Part shown: positions 37,313-45,706 of the stretch, one piece after another
How positions within the stretch are numbered: the first letter of the stretch is position 1
How the letters are laid out: every line of letters begins with the position of its first letter
Source: Micromonospora radicis
GTDB taxonomy: Bacteria; Actinomycetota; Actinomycetes; Mycobacteriales; Micromonosporaceae
Direction: 5' to 3'
NCBI RefSeq assembly: GCF_003583405.1
Contig: NZ_QXEC01000009.1
Location: 62,001 to 126,000 of the forward strand
DNA length: 64,000 nucleotides
The notes under the pieces: model-generated
What the model saw: only the letters and a program-made list of their open reading frames with translations
The model's database searches: none
Told to the model about the DNA's origin: nothing
Position numbers and translations under genes: made by a program

Positions 37313-37402
37313 AGTGAGCAAGCCTAGCCGCACTGCCGCCGACCTCGGGCGTCCGCCCGCACGCGGCGCCGCCGAGGTGTCCATCCCGGCCAGACTGGCC
37401 AC

Positions 37403-37428
37403 GGAAAGTAGTCGACAAACTACTTTCC
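37403..37428. promoter_or_regulatory. AT-containing palindrome between tsaB and the sigma-factor gene
   Basis: Perfect 9-bp arms GGAAAGTAG and CTACTTTCC around eight bases (TCGACAAA), in the region upstream of two divergent genes. It lies 61 bases before the sigma start codon. It may be an operator for one or both promoters or a transcript leader hairpin. Confidence 0.55.
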
Positions 37429-37488
37429 CGCCCAGGCAACCCCTGGGCCTGTCGCCACCGTTCCACCTCCGGCTAAGGAGGCAACCGT

Positions 37489-38028
37489 TTGAAGGCCGCA
37501 GACGAGCAAGCGTTCCGGGAGTTCGTGACATGCCAGTCGGCATCGTTGCGCAAGCTGGCCTACGTCACCTGTGGGGACTGGCACGCGGCGGAGGACGCGG
37601 TGGCCAACACGTTGGTCAAGCTCTATCCGCGCTGGCGCAAGCTGGACCGACCGGACCTGTACGCCAAGACCATGGTGTACCGGGCCGCCGTCGACGAGAC
37701 GCGCAAGCCCTGGCGCCGGGGGCGGGAACGACCGGCCGGCGACGCCCTGCCGGACGTGGAGGTGCACGACCCGAACGGCGCGACCGACGAACGGTTGCGG
37801 ATCAAGGCGGCGCTGGCCGCCGTGCCCGCTCGCCAGCGCGCCGCCGTGGTGCTGCGGCACTACCTGGGTCTGAGCCTGGAGGACACCGCCCAGGTACTCG
37901 GCTGCCACGTCGGAACCGCGAAGAGCCAGACCTCGCGCGGACTCGCCAAGCTCCGCGAGCTGCTCGCGACGGAACGGATCAATCTCAGTGATGCCCGGAC
38001 AGAGGAGTGGGAAAGTGCAGTTGCATGA
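37489..38028 (+). CDS. SigE-family ECF sigma factor
   Basis: A 179-residue extracytoplasmic-function sigma factor of the actinobacterial SigE-like (SigE family, ECF41-unrelated short) type. Region 2 covers about 10-70 (FREFVTCQSASLRKLAYVTC, GDWHAAEDAVANTLVKLYPR) and region 4 about 105-160 (LAAVPARQRAAVVLRHYLGL, SLEDTAQVLGCHVGTAKSQT). The start is TTG, supported by AAGGAGG seven bases upstream. The next gene overlaps it by 14 bases and encodes a membrane protein that may be its anti-sigma partner. Targets unknown. Confidence 0.92.
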   Translation: MKAADEQAFREFVTCQSASLRKLAYVTCGDWHAAEDAVANTLVKLYPRWRKLDRPDLYAKTMVYRAAVDETRKPWRRGRERPAGDALPDVEVHDPNGATDERLRIKAALAAVPARQRAAVVLRHYLGLSLEDTAQVLGCHVGTAKSQTSRGLAKLRELLATERINLSDARTEEWESAVA

Positions 38029-39205
38029 GATCGTGAGCGCGGCGACGGCCGACGAGCCGCCCCTGGCGCACACCGCCGACGACATCATCGCCGCCGGTCG
38101 CCGGGCGGAACGTCGCCGCCGGGCCGGCTTCGCCTCGGCCGGTGCGGCCGGGCTGGTCGTGGTCGCGGTGGCCGGCACCTTCGCGCTGACCTCGGTCACG
38201 TCGAGCCCGCCGGCCAAGACTGAGTTGCCCGCCGCGAACGCCGCCGGGACCACCGCCGCAGCCGGCCAGGACGGGAACACCGGGTGGCCGGACGCCACGC
38301 CGTTCAACTTCACGTTCAGCGGATTCACCGCAGGCAAGTTCCGGGTGGAGGACCCGATCGTGGCGTCCACCGCCTACCAGATCGCCCCCGTGCGGCAGTT
38401 GGATCGGACCACCACCGAACTGCCGGAGAACGTCCGCAAGAATCTCCGTCCGGGCAAGAGCGGCGAGACGACCAGCGGAGCACACTTCGCGTACCTGACG
38501 CTCTACCGGCCGGGAGCGTTCGACCCGTCCGGTGTCACCGACGGCACCCCGCTGACGGTAGCCGGGCGCCAGGCAATCGCGTCGGCGGCGACCAACCCGC
38601 CGAACCGGCAGCTGGCCTGGGAGTACGCCGACAACGCGTGGGCTGTCGTCACCGCGTTCGCCTATGGCCCCGACCTCTCCGTCGAGGACCTGTCAGCGCT
38701 GGTCACCGCCCTCAAGCCGAGCCCGGCGGCACCGGCGAAGCTGCCCTTCCGGGTGGGGTACCTGCCTGCCGGCTACACCCCGGTGGAAGTCGGGACGAAC
38801 GCCATCCCCGGCCTGAACGGCATCGCGGCACCGGGCGACAACTACGGCGGCGCGACCTTCGCCAGCCCGCCCCCGGCGGTCACCGGGCTGTCCCAGCCGT
38901 TCGGCGGCGCCGCGGGTGCGGACATCCCGTCCAGCTTCAGCATCTTCGTCACGCCCGCCGCGAAGTCGAACCAGCAGGCAACGGCTGGCGAAACGCAGGC
39001 TGGCGAGACGAAGTGCTACCCGCAGCAGCCGAGCCGCCCGTTCTGCAACGTGTGGACCGCCGACGGCACCGTACATGTGCAGGTGGTCAGCACCGGGCAG
39101 TTCCCCACCGCGGAACTGACCAGGATCGCGCAGTCGGTTGAGCTGGCCGATGTGGAAGACGAGGCCACCTGGATCCCGGCGGCGGAGGCGCTCGTCGCCC
39201 GGTAA
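38015..39205 (+). CDS. Single-pass membrane protein, probable anti-sigma or sensor partner
   Basis: A 396-residue protein that begins at a GTG inside the end of the sigma gene, with GAGGAG upstream; the two genes overlap by 14 bases. A cytoplasmic N-terminus of about 45 residues (LHEIVSAATADEPPLAHTAD, then basic RRAERRRR) is followed by one membrane segment (about 47-68) and a large extracellular domain. No zinc-binding HxxxCxxC motif is seen. The layout and coupling are those of SigE-family anti-sigma-like partners, but the function is inferred from position. Two cysteines near the end (ETKCYPQQPSRPFC) may form a disulphide. Confidence 0.82.
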   Translation: MQLHEIVSAATADEPPLAHTADDIIAAGRRAERRRRAGFASAGAAGLVVVAVAGTFALTSVTSSPPAKTELPAANAAGTTAAAGQDGNTGWPDATPFNFTFSGFTAGKFRVEDPIVASTAYQIAPVRQLDRTTTELPENVRKNLRPGKSGETTSGAHFAYLTLYRPGAFDPSGVTDGTPLTVAGRQAIASAATNPPNRQLAWEYADNAWAVVTAFAYGPDLSVEDLSALVTALKPSPAAPAKLPFRVGYLPAGYTPVEVGTNAIPGLNGIAAPGDNYGGATFASPPPAVTGLSQPFGGAAGADIPSSFSIFVTPAAKSNQQATAGETQAGETKCYPQQPSRPFCNVWTADGTVHVQVVSTGQFPTAELTRIAQSVELADVEDEATWIPAAEALVAR

Positions 39206-39237
39206 CCCGGCACCACCTGACAGTCGGCTGGACAGCA

Positions 39238-39273
39238 GGCCCCGTCACATCGCTTCCCGGATGTGACGGGGCC
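39238..39273 (+). terminator. Hairpin terminator after the sigma/anti-sigma operon
   Basis: Perfect 14-bp arms GGCCCCGTCACATC and GATGTGACGGGGCC with an 8-base loop, 33 bases after the stop codon. Confidence 0.9.
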
Positions 39274-39302
39274 ACCCTGGCGGCACCATGTTCAGGCGCC
39301 GT

Positions 39303-39338
39303 GATTTCAGTGAGAAATATTTATTTCACACTGAAATC
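39303..39338. promoter_or_regulatory. AT-rich palindromic operator candidate upstream of the HTH gene
   Basis: Arms GATTTCAGTGAGAAAT and ATTTCACACTGAAATC (15 of 16 paired) around ATTT. Its base composition is strikingly AT-rich for this genome. It lies 92 bases before the HTH-protein gene, which may autoregulate through it. Confidence 0.65.
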
Positions 39339-39429
39339 AAGCTCTCTCAGCTATGTAGATCCGACTCCGGGCTGACATGAACCTGTCTCTCTGGATGCGC
39401 CGCATTGCCGCGTAGGCCACCATCCAGGG

Positions 39430-40125
39430 ATGACCGGAAGCCGCCTCGCCGCACAGATCGCCGCCGCTCTCCGTCGGGAGCGGGGCAGGCAGCAACTGAC
39501 CCAACGCGCCCTGGCCGAGTTGGCCGGCGTGGGGCAGAGCACCTTGGCGAACCTTGAGCAGGGTCAGCGCCTGCCCAGTATCCAGTTGGTCGAACGGATC
39601 TTCGAGGCGCTGGAACGGCAACTCGCGGTGACGGTAGAGCCGCTCGACGCACACCTCGACGACCGGCTGGGCGAACTGGCCGCCCGTCCGTTGGCCGCGC
39701 GGATCGAAGATCTGCCGCTCGGCCGAATGGCAGCGGCGCTCGGCGACCTGCCGTACCTCTGGACCGGCAGCACCGCGGCGATCCTCCAGGGTGCGCCGTT
39801 GCCCGCGGACGGCCTCGAGATCGCCGTGCGCTGGCGGGATTCCGCCGCCTTCACCACGTGGTTGACCTCCGCCTACGCCCAACGGTGGAGCGAGCGATGG
39901 AGCGAGTGGGGTGGCCTGCACGTGGAGCCGGAGGAGCCCGGTGCGCACCGGTGGCTGACCCGGTACGGCGAGCTACGGGCAACCATGTGCGACGAGTTGC
40001 CCGAACCTGTCGAGGTCCGCCACGCTGAGCACAGCTACCGGGTGGTGCCACTGGTGCAGGTGGAGCTGACCGAGCCGCGCACAGCCGAGTTGCTGCACCG
40101 CTACCGGAGCCGTTCGACCGGCTGA
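39430..40125 (+). CDS. HTH (XRE) protein with possible nucleotidyltransferase-like C-terminal domain
   Basis: A 231-residue protein. Residues 5-62 are an XRE helix-turn-helix (RERGRQQLTQRALAELAGVG, then QSTLANLEQGQRLPS). The remainder (about 90-231) is not a known regulator domain to my eye; YLWTGSTAAILQGAPLPADG followed by LEIAVRW resembles the G-S/G...D-I pattern at the start of minimal nucleotidyltransferase or AbiEii-like folds, with the acidic pair not clearly kept. Similar HTH-plus-NTase fusions occur in actinobacteria. No clear ribosome-binding site precedes the ATG. No partner toxin gene is adjacent; ung follows convergently. Function unknown. Confidence 0.72.
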   Translation: MTGSRLAAQIAAALRRERGRQQLTQRALAELAGVGQSTLANLEQGQRLPSIQLVERIFEALERQLAVTVEPLDAHLDDRLGELAARPLAARIEDLPLGRMAAALGDLPYLWTGSTAAILQGAPLPADGLEIAVRWRDSAAFTTWLTSAYAQRWSERWSEWGGLHVEPEEPGAHRWLTRYGELRATMCDELPEPVEVRHAEHSYRVVPLVQVELTEPRTAELLHRYRSRSTG

Positions 40126-40142
40126 GCGTTCGACCGGCTGAG
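40111..40142. repeat. Exact 16-bp tandem duplication at the 3' end of the HTH gene
   Basis: CGTTCGACCGGCTGAG occurs twice in direct succession; the first copy contains the stop codon of the HTH gene. It is a recent-looking slippage duplication in the 20-bp gap before the convergent ung gene. Confidence 0.9.
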
Positions 40143-40145
40143 CGG

Positions 40146-40910
40146 TCAGCCGGCCGACCGCTCCCAGTCGATGGTGGGCAGGCCGGCATCGGCGAGTGCC
40201 TTGTTGGCCGCGCTGAACGGTCGGCTGCCGAGGAAACCGCGCGGATTCATCGGGCTCGGGTGGCCCGCCTCCAGCACCACATGCCGCGGATTGCTGACCA
40301 GCGCCGCCTTCTTGCGCGCGTAGCCGCCCCAGAGCAGGAACACCACCCGCGAATCCTGGGCGTCGAGCGCCCGGATGGTGGCGTCGGTGAACTCCTCCCA
40401 ACCCCGGTTGGCGTGCGAGCCGGGGCTGCCCTGGCGCACGGTCAGCACCGAGTTGAGCAGCAGCACACCCTGCGCCGCCCAGCCGTCGAGGTTGCCGCTA
40501 CGCGGCTTGGGCACGCCCAGATCCTCGCCCAACTCCTTGAAGACGTTGCGCAGCGACGGCGGCACCGACACGCCCTCACGCACGCTGAAGCTGAGCCCGT
40601 GGGCCTGGCCGGCACGGTGGTAGGGGTCCTGCCCGAGAATCAGCACCCGGCAGTCCGACGGCGCGCAGAGCCGGTAGGCCGAGAAGAGATCCTCGACCCG
40701 CGGGAAGACCGGGCCGGCGGCGTACTCCCCGGCGACGAACTCACCAAGTGCGGCTGTGCGGGCCGGGTCGAGATGCGGGGCGAGGACCGCCCGCCACTGG
40801 TCGGGTAGCAGCGCCAGCAGGTCGAGCCCGGCAACAGCGTCGGGCAGCGCACCGCCGTCGGGCATCGCGTGGTCGGGCAGCACAGCGTCGGGCATCGCGT
40901 GGTCGGGCAT
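40146..40910 (-). CDS. ung: Uracil-DNA glycosylase
   Basis: This DNA-repair enzyme removes uracil from DNA. It has 254 residues from the ATG with GAGAGG upstream. Family 1 motifs: the water-activating loop ILGQDPYH, the segment LLLNSVLTVRQG, and the DNA-intercalation loop GHPSPMNPRGF. The N-terminus contains a repeated PDHAMPD/ALPDAV segment, encoded by tandem DNA repeats, before the conserved catalytic domain; a further in-frame ATG would add 15 residues. Confidence 0.96.
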   Translation of the reverse strand: MPDHAMPDAVLPDHAMPDGGALPDAVAGLDLLALLPDQWRAVLAPHLDPARTAALGEFVAGEYAAGPVFPRVEDLFSAYRLCAPSDCRVLILGQDPYHRAGQAHGLSFSVREGVSVPPSLRNVFKELGEDLGVPKPRSGNLDGWAAQGVLLLNSVLTVRQGSPGSHANRGWEEFTDATIRALDAQDSRVVFLLWGGYARKKAALVSNPRHVVLEAGHPSPMNPRGFLGSRPFSAANKALADAGLPTIDWERSAG

Positions 40911-40970
40911 CGGTCGCCTCTCACCGGTCGGATCGTTCCCGGGCACTGTAGGCATCGGGTACGACAGCCG

Positions 40971-41450
40971 TCAGTCCAGGGCGGTCAGGCGCCCCGCCCA
41001 GTCGCCGCCGACCGGCTCCAGCCCGGCGACCCGGGTGTCGTCGTCACGCCGGTCGAGCCGGACCCCCAGGTGCGCCTCGGCCAACTGTTCGACCAGCCCG
41101 GCACCCCACTCGACCACGGTCACCGACTCGTCCAGCGAGGCGTCCAGGTCGAGGTCGTCGATCTCGGCCCGGGGATCGGTCGCGTCACCCAGCCGGTACG
41201 CGTCGGCGTGCACCAGTGCCACACCACGCCCGCCGGCCGGGTCCGGGCGGTGCACCCGGGCGATCACGAAGGTCGGCGAGGTGATGTCACCGAGCACCCC
41301 GAGCCCAGCGCCGATCCCCTGGGTCAGCGCGGTCTTGCCGGCGCCCAGCGGGCCGGTGAGCAGCACCAGGTCACCGGCGCGCAGCAACCCGGCCAGTCTT
41401 CGGCCGAAGGCGTGGGTGTCCGCGGCGGTCGGCAGCACGATCCGGCGCAC
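40971..41450 (-). CDS. tsaE: tRNA threonylcarbamoyladenosine biosynthesis ATPase TsaE
   Basis: TsaE is the ATPase that resets the TsaB-TsaD complex during t6A synthesis. It has 159 residues with the Walker A LLTGPLGAGKTALTQGIG, the switch-like ITSPTFVIARVH, HADAYRLGD and VTVVEWGAGL. The GTG start lies one base from the stop codon of the hydrolase gene, so the alr-hydrolase-tsaE run is coupled. Confidence 0.95.
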   Translation of the reverse strand: MRRIVLPTAADTHAFGRRLAGLLRAGDLVLLTGPLGAGKTALTQGIGAGLGVLGDITSPTFVIARVHRPDPAGGRGVALVHADAYRLGDATDPRAEIDDLDLDASLDESVTVVEWGAGLVEQLAEAHLGVRLDRRDDDTRVAGLEPVGGDWAGRLTALD

Positions 41451-41451
41451 G

Positions 41452-42552
41452 TCAGCCCCGCCCGCAGGTGCTGAGGAAGCCGATCAGGGCGGCGTTGACC
41501 TCGTCGGCGTGCTCCAACATCACCACGTGCCCGCTGTCGTGGATCTTGACGAACTCGGCGTGCGGCAGCCGCCGGACGATCTCCTCCGAGTGGGTCACCG
41601 GCGTGATCATGTCCTTGTCTCCGACGATCACCAGCACCGGCGTACCCTCCAGCGCGGCCAGCGCCGGGAACCGGGAGTGGGTGGCGAGGGTACGCAGGTA
41701 GCGGGTCACCGTGTCCGCGGAGGTACGCGAGTTCATCCGCTCCACATACGACACCAGGGCCGGGCTCGGCTTGCGGGTGCCGAAGCCGTACCTGCGGGTG
41801 AGCAGCCAGGCCACGTTGGTGGTCGACCGGCGGGCCCGGTCGATCACGGCACCGCCGTAGCGGGTGACGTTGCCGGCCATGTAGAGCACCGGACTGCCCA
41901 CCCGACCCAGCAGGGCCGGCGCGACCAGCTTCGTCTCCGCCATCAACCCGCCCGAGGTGGCCATCAGCACGGTGCCGACCACTCGGTCGCCGAACATCTC
42001 CGGATACAACTCGGCCAGCGCCATGATGGTCATGCCGCCCATCGAGTGCCCCACCAGCACCAGCGGTCCCTCCGGGGCCACCTCGTCGATCACCCGCCGC
42101 AGCGTCCGCCCCAGCGCGACCAGGTCGTACTCGCCGCTCTCCAACCGACCCGAGCGGCCGTGGCCGGGCTGGTCGTACGCGACGATCCGGTGCTCGCCCC
42201 GCTCGGCGAGCAGCTTGCGCTGGAAGTGGAAGGTGCCCATGTCCAGGCAGAAACCGTGTACCAGCAGCACCGTCGGGTTGCCCGGCACCGGCCGGGTCGG
42301 TTCGACCACCTCGACGTGGATGTCGGTGCCGTCCGGCATCTCCAGCCGGTACGCCGCGTCGTAGCGCTGTTCGTCGAAGCCCTCGTCGGCGTACGGGTCG
42401 GTCGGGTCGGCCTTCAGCCGGCGGACCAGCGCGCGTTCGGTGGCGACCCCCGCCGCGGTGACCGCGGCGGCCACGCCGAGCGCGGCCCCGACCATGCCGG
42501 CGGCCCGGCCCGCAGTGGTCCGCGGCCGGGGAATCAGTTGCCGACCGCTCAC
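41452..42552 (-). CDS. Alpha/beta hydrolase with N-terminal membrane segment
   Basis: A 366-residue protein with one N-terminal hydrophobic segment (about 17-40) that may anchor it. The hydrolase domain has VLLVHGFCLDMGTFHFQRK (oxyanion region), the nucleophile elbow LVGHSMGGMTIMALAE, and DSGHVVMLEHADEV containing the catalytic His; the Asp is probably in IVGDKDMITP. It sits between alr and tsaE, overlapping alr by four bases (GTGA). Substrate unknown; location in the alr-tsaE cluster is common in actinobacteria. Confidence 0.9.
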   Translation of the reverse strand: MSGRQLIPRPRTTAGRAAGMVGAALGVAAAVTAAGVATERALVRRLKADPTDPYADEGFDEQRYDAAYRLEMPDGTDIHVEVVEPTRPVPGNPTVLLVHGFCLDMGTFHFQRKLLAERGEHRIVAYDQPGHGRSGRLESGEYDLVALGRTLRRVIDEVAPEGPLVLVGHSMGGMTIMALAELYPEMFGDRVVGTVLMATSGGLMAETKLVAPALLGRVGSPVLYMAGNVTRYGGAVIDRARRSTTNVAWLLTRRYGFGTRKPSPALVSYVERMNSRTSADTVTRYLRTLATHSRFPALAALEGTPVLVIVGDKDMITPVTHSEEIVRRLPHAEFVKIHDSGHVVMLEHADEVNAALIGFLSTCGRG

Positions 42553-43667
42553 GGCACCGCACCGTCGTAGACCCGGGGTACCCGGGTGCTGCCGAACCGG
42601 GTGACGATCTCGTAGTTGATCGTGTCGGCCGCCTCGGCCCAGTCGTCGGCGGTGGGTCCACCGTCGGAACCGTCGCCGAACAGGGTGACCACGTCACCGG
42701 CGGCCACCGGGTCGTCGCCGCAGTCGAGTACGAACTGGTCCATGCAGACCCGGCCGGAGATGGTCCGCCGGACCCCACCGAGCTGCACCGGGCCGGTGTT
42801 CGAGGCGTGCCGGGGCACCCCGTCGGCGTAGCCGAGCGGCACCACCGCGAGGGTCGCGTCCCGCTCGGTGGTGTACGTGTGGCCGTAGGAGACGCCGGCA
42901 CCGGCCGGTACCCGCTTGGTCAGCATCACCCGGGCTCGGGCGGTCATCGCCGGGCGCAGCCCGTAGCGCTCGCCGGGCACCGGGGAGAGCCCGTAGACGG
43001 CCAGCCCCGGGCGGACCAGGTCGAAGTGGGTGTCGGGCCGGGTCAGCGTGGCCGCCGAGTTGGCCAGGTGCCGGTAGCGGGGGCGCAGGCCGGCCCGCTC
43101 GACCATGGCCAGGCCCTCGTGGAAGACGGCCAACTGCCGGTCGGTGGTCGGGTGACCGGGCAGGTCCGCGTAGACGAAGTGACTCCACACGCCGACCACC
43201 TCGACCGGGCCGTCGGACTGCGCCTTCGCGGCGGCGTCGAGCAGGGCCGGCCAGTCGGCGACCGTCGCCCCACCGCGGGCCAGGCCAGTGTCGATCTTCA
43301 GGTGGATCCGGGCCGGTCGTTCCGCGCGCCGGCCCGCCTCGACCGCCTCGTCGAGCTGCGACAGGCTTGCCACCCCGAGGTCCACGCCCGCCACCACGCC
43401 GGTGTGCAGCGGCAACCCCGGCGCGAGCAGCCAGGCCAGCACCGGCGCGTCGAGCCCGGCGGCGCGCAGCGCCAACGCCTCGTCCAGGGTGCAGACGCCG
43501 AGCCAGTCCGCCCCGGCGGCGAGCGCGGCGCGGGCGGCCGGCACCATGCCGTGGCCGTAGCCGTCGCCCTTGACCACCGCCATCAGCTCGGCGGTGGTGC
43601 CGGCGCGCAGCCGGCTCACGTTCTCCCGGATCGCATCAAGGTCGACACGTACCTCGGCCTGCCACAT
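42549..43667 (-). CDS. alr: Alanine racemase
   Basis: This PLP enzyme makes D-alanine for peptidoglycan. It has 372 residues. The PLP-binding lysine is in AVVKGDGYGHG (VKxDxYGHG motif), and the second catalytic base is the Tyr in VSYGHTY, with VPLGYADGVPRH following. The ATG starting MWQAEVRVDL is preceded by GGGAGG only one base away; an upstream in-frame GTG (43697) with a short extra leader is an alternative. It begins the alr-hydrolase-tsaE unit. Confidence 0.95.
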   Translation of the reverse strand: MWQAEVRVDLDAIRENVSRLRAGTTAELMAVVKGDGYGHGMVPAARAALAAGADWLGVCTLDEALALRAAGLDAPVLAWLLAPGLPLHTGVVAGVDLGVASLSQLDEAVEAGRRAERPARIHLKIDTGLARGGATVADWPALLDAAAKAQSDGPVEVVGVWSHFVYADLPGHPTTDRQLAVFHEGLAMVERAGLRPRYRHLANSAATLTRPDTHFDLVRPGLAVYGLSPVPGERYGLRPAMTARARVMLTKRVPAGAGVSYGHTYTTERDATLAVVPLGYADGVPRHASNTGPVQLGGVRRTISGRVCMDQFVLDCGDDPVAAGDVVTLFGDGSDGGPTADDWAEAADTINYEIVTRFGSTRVPRVYDGAVP

Positions 43668-43727
43668 GCCTCCCACCCTACTTTCCGCGCTGATCACCGG
43701 GGTCGACCCGGCCGGGTCCGTGGTGTT

Positions 43728-45197
43728 TCAGCGCAGTCGGGCGAGCACGGGACGCAGCGCGGTGGCCACGTCCGGCGCGGTGACCGGGCCGGACCGGGCC
43801 GCCTCCCGACCGGCGAGCCCGTGCAGGTACGCCGCCGCGGCGGCGGCGCGCTCCGCCGGCAGCCCGGCCGCGAGCAACGACCCGAGCAGGCCGGCCAGCA
43901 CGTCCCCGGTGCCGCCGGTGGCCAGCGCCGGGGTGCCGGTCGGGTTGACGTACGCCCGGCCGTCCGGCGTGCCGATCACCGTACGGTCCCCCTTGAGCAG
44001 CACCACGGCGTTCATCCAGGCGGCCAGCCGGAGTGTCGCGGCGACCCGGTCCCCGCCCGGCTCCTCGCCGCAGAGTCGGGTGAACTCCCGGTCGTGCGGG
44101 GTGACCACGATCGGTGCGTCGCGTCGTCGCAGCTGTTCGGCGAGGGAACCGTCGACCAGCAGGGTGAGCGCGTCGGCGTCCAGCACCACCGGCACCGGCG
44201 CGGCCAGCACGGTGCGCAGTTCCGTCGCGGCCCGTTCGTCGGTGCCCAGCCCGGACCCGCACACCCAGGCCTGCACCCGACCGGCGTCGGCCACCCGGTC
44301 GGTGGCGATCACCGAGGGGTGCTGGCGGACCACCTCCTCGCGCGCCCCACCGGCGTAGCGGACCAGGCCGGTCGGGCCGGCCAACGCACCGCCGACGGAG
44401 AGCACCGCCGCGCCCGGGTACGTCGCCGAGCCGGTGGCCACCCCGACCACGCCCCGGGTGTACTTCTCCGAACCGGCGCCGAGCCCGGGCCACCAGTCGG
44501 CCACGTCCGACCACTCCACCACGCGCAGCGCCGGGCTGCCCCGCAGCCACGGTTCCAGCCCGATGTCGACCAGCTCGACCGTACCGGCCAGCGCGGCGGC
44601 GGGGCCGACCGCCAGCGCCGGTTTCAGCGCGCCGAAGGCCACCGTCACGTCGGCGCGTACCGCGTTGGGTCGACCGGACGCGGTCAGCGGCACGGCGCCG
44701 GTGTCCACCACCACGCCGCTGGGTACGTCCACTGCCACCACCGTGGCCCGGTCGCCGTCGCGTCCCCGGTGGCGCAGCAGACTCGCCGCCAGCTGCTCGG
44801 CGGTCTCCCGCAGCCCGCCCTGACCGCCGATGCCGACGATGCCGTCGAGCACCAGGTCGACCACGGCGGGCGGATGGTCGACGACCCGTCCCCCGGCGGC
44901 CCGCAGCGCGGCCAGGCCGTCGGCGTGCGCGCGGCCGGGCGTGAGCAGCAACGCGGACACCGCCGCGCCGCGGCGGGCCAGCCGGGCGCCGGCGTACAGG
45001 GTGTCGCCGCCGTTGTCGCCCGAGCCGACCAGCAGCAGCACCGGTGCGGCGTACACCCCGCCCCGGTCGGCGAGCAGCAGCGCGCAGCGTCGGGCCAGCC
45101 CGGCGGCGGCACGTTGCATCAGGGTGCCCGGGGCGAGGGTGGCCATCAGCGCCGTCTCCGCCGCCCGCACGTCCGCCACCCGCCAGACCGGTCTCAT
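43728..45197 (-). CDS. nnr: Bifunctional NAD(P)H-hydrate epimerase / ADP-dependent dehydratase
   Basis: This repair enzyme converts damaged NADHX and NADPHX back to NADH and NADPH. It has 489 residues. The N-terminal epimerase domain (about 1-215) has LLVGSGDNGGDTLYAGARL and VDVPSGVVVDTG. The C-terminal ribokinase-like dehydratase domain (about 230-489) has VWVCGSGLGTDE and TGGTGDVLAGLLGSLLAAGL, the ADP site. The ATG has GGAG upstream; a GTG two codons earlier is not well placed. It lies 60 bases upstream of alr in the same orientation. Confidence 0.95.
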   Translation of the reverse strand: MRPVWRVADVRAAETALMATLAPGTLMQRAAAGLARRCALLLADRGGVYAAPVLLLVGSGDNGGDTLYAGARLARRGAAVSALLLTPGRAHADGLAALRAAGGRVVDHPPAVVDLVLDGIVGIGGQGGLRETAEQLAASLLRHRGRDGDRATVVAVDVPSGVVVDTGAVPLTASGRPNAVRADVTVAFGALKPALAVGPAAALAGTVELVDIGLEPWLRGSPALRVVEWSDVADWWPGLGAGSEKYTRGVVGVATGSATYPGAAVLSVGGALAGPTGLVRYAGGAREEVVRQHPSVIATDRVADAGRVQAWVCGSGLGTDERAATELRTVLAAPVPVVLDADALTLLVDGSLAEQLRRRDAPIVVTPHDREFTRLCGEEPGGDRVAATLRLAAWMNAVVLLKGDRTVIGTPDGRAYVNPTGTPALATGGTGDVLAGLLGSLLAAGLPAERAAAAAAYLHGLAGREAARSGPVTAPDVATALRPVLARLR

Positions 45198-45409
45198 GCC
45201 CACTCCGTTCCGCGCCCGCAGGGCGCCTCGGCCACGCGGCTCACCCTACCGGCGGGCCGGCGGCAAGATAGCCCTCCGTCGACGACCGGGCCACCCCTGT
45301 GGACAGCCCGCCGGCACCCCGGCCAGCCGTTGTCCACAGGGCAGGCGTCCGGCCTCCACGGCCGCCTAGCGTCGTCCCGGTCGACGGTGGTGCCGGCTGG
45401 GGAGGGGCG

Positions 45410-45706
45410 ATGACCGAGCAGGAGTTGGCGGTGCGGCCGGAACTGCTGCACCGGGTCGGGCGGTCGCTGGGCGAGACCGGCTACCGGCTGGCGCACGGGT
45501 TGGCCGGAGTGCCGGGACTGGCGGCGCCGATGGCCGGTTGGTCGACCGGGGCCGCGCTGGGCGCCCTGGAGGGGGCGGTGCACTCCTGGTCCACCCGGCT
45601 CGGCGGCCGGGTGGTGCAGACCGGTGCCGCGGTACGCGCCGCCGCCGGGGCGTACGAGTCGGTGGACGAGCGGGCGGCGGCCCGGCTCTCCGCCGTGCCC
45701 CGGTGA
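45410..45706 (+). CDS. EspC-like / WXG100-related small protein
   Basis: A 98-residue, mostly helical protein with two helices separated by a Gly/Pro region, the size and layout of type VII secretion-associated EspC/WXG100 proteins. The C-terminal segment AGAYESVDERAAARL contains a YxxxE motif (Tyr-Glu-Ser-Val-Asp-Glu), the known type VII secretion signal pattern. GGAGGGG precedes the ATG. It overlaps the next gene by four bases (GTGA). No ESX core genes are in the window, so export is inferred. Confidence 0.78.
   Translation: MTEQELAVRPELLHRVGRSLGETGYRLAHGLAGVPGLAAPMAGWSTGAALGALEGAVHSWSTRLGGRVVQTGAAVRAAAGAYESVDERAAARLSAVPR

Noticed and set aside
42807..45413. An 868-codon plus-strand frame over alr and nnr
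   Set aside because: Antisense to two enzymes with complete motifs; Arg/Gln/His-rich composition.
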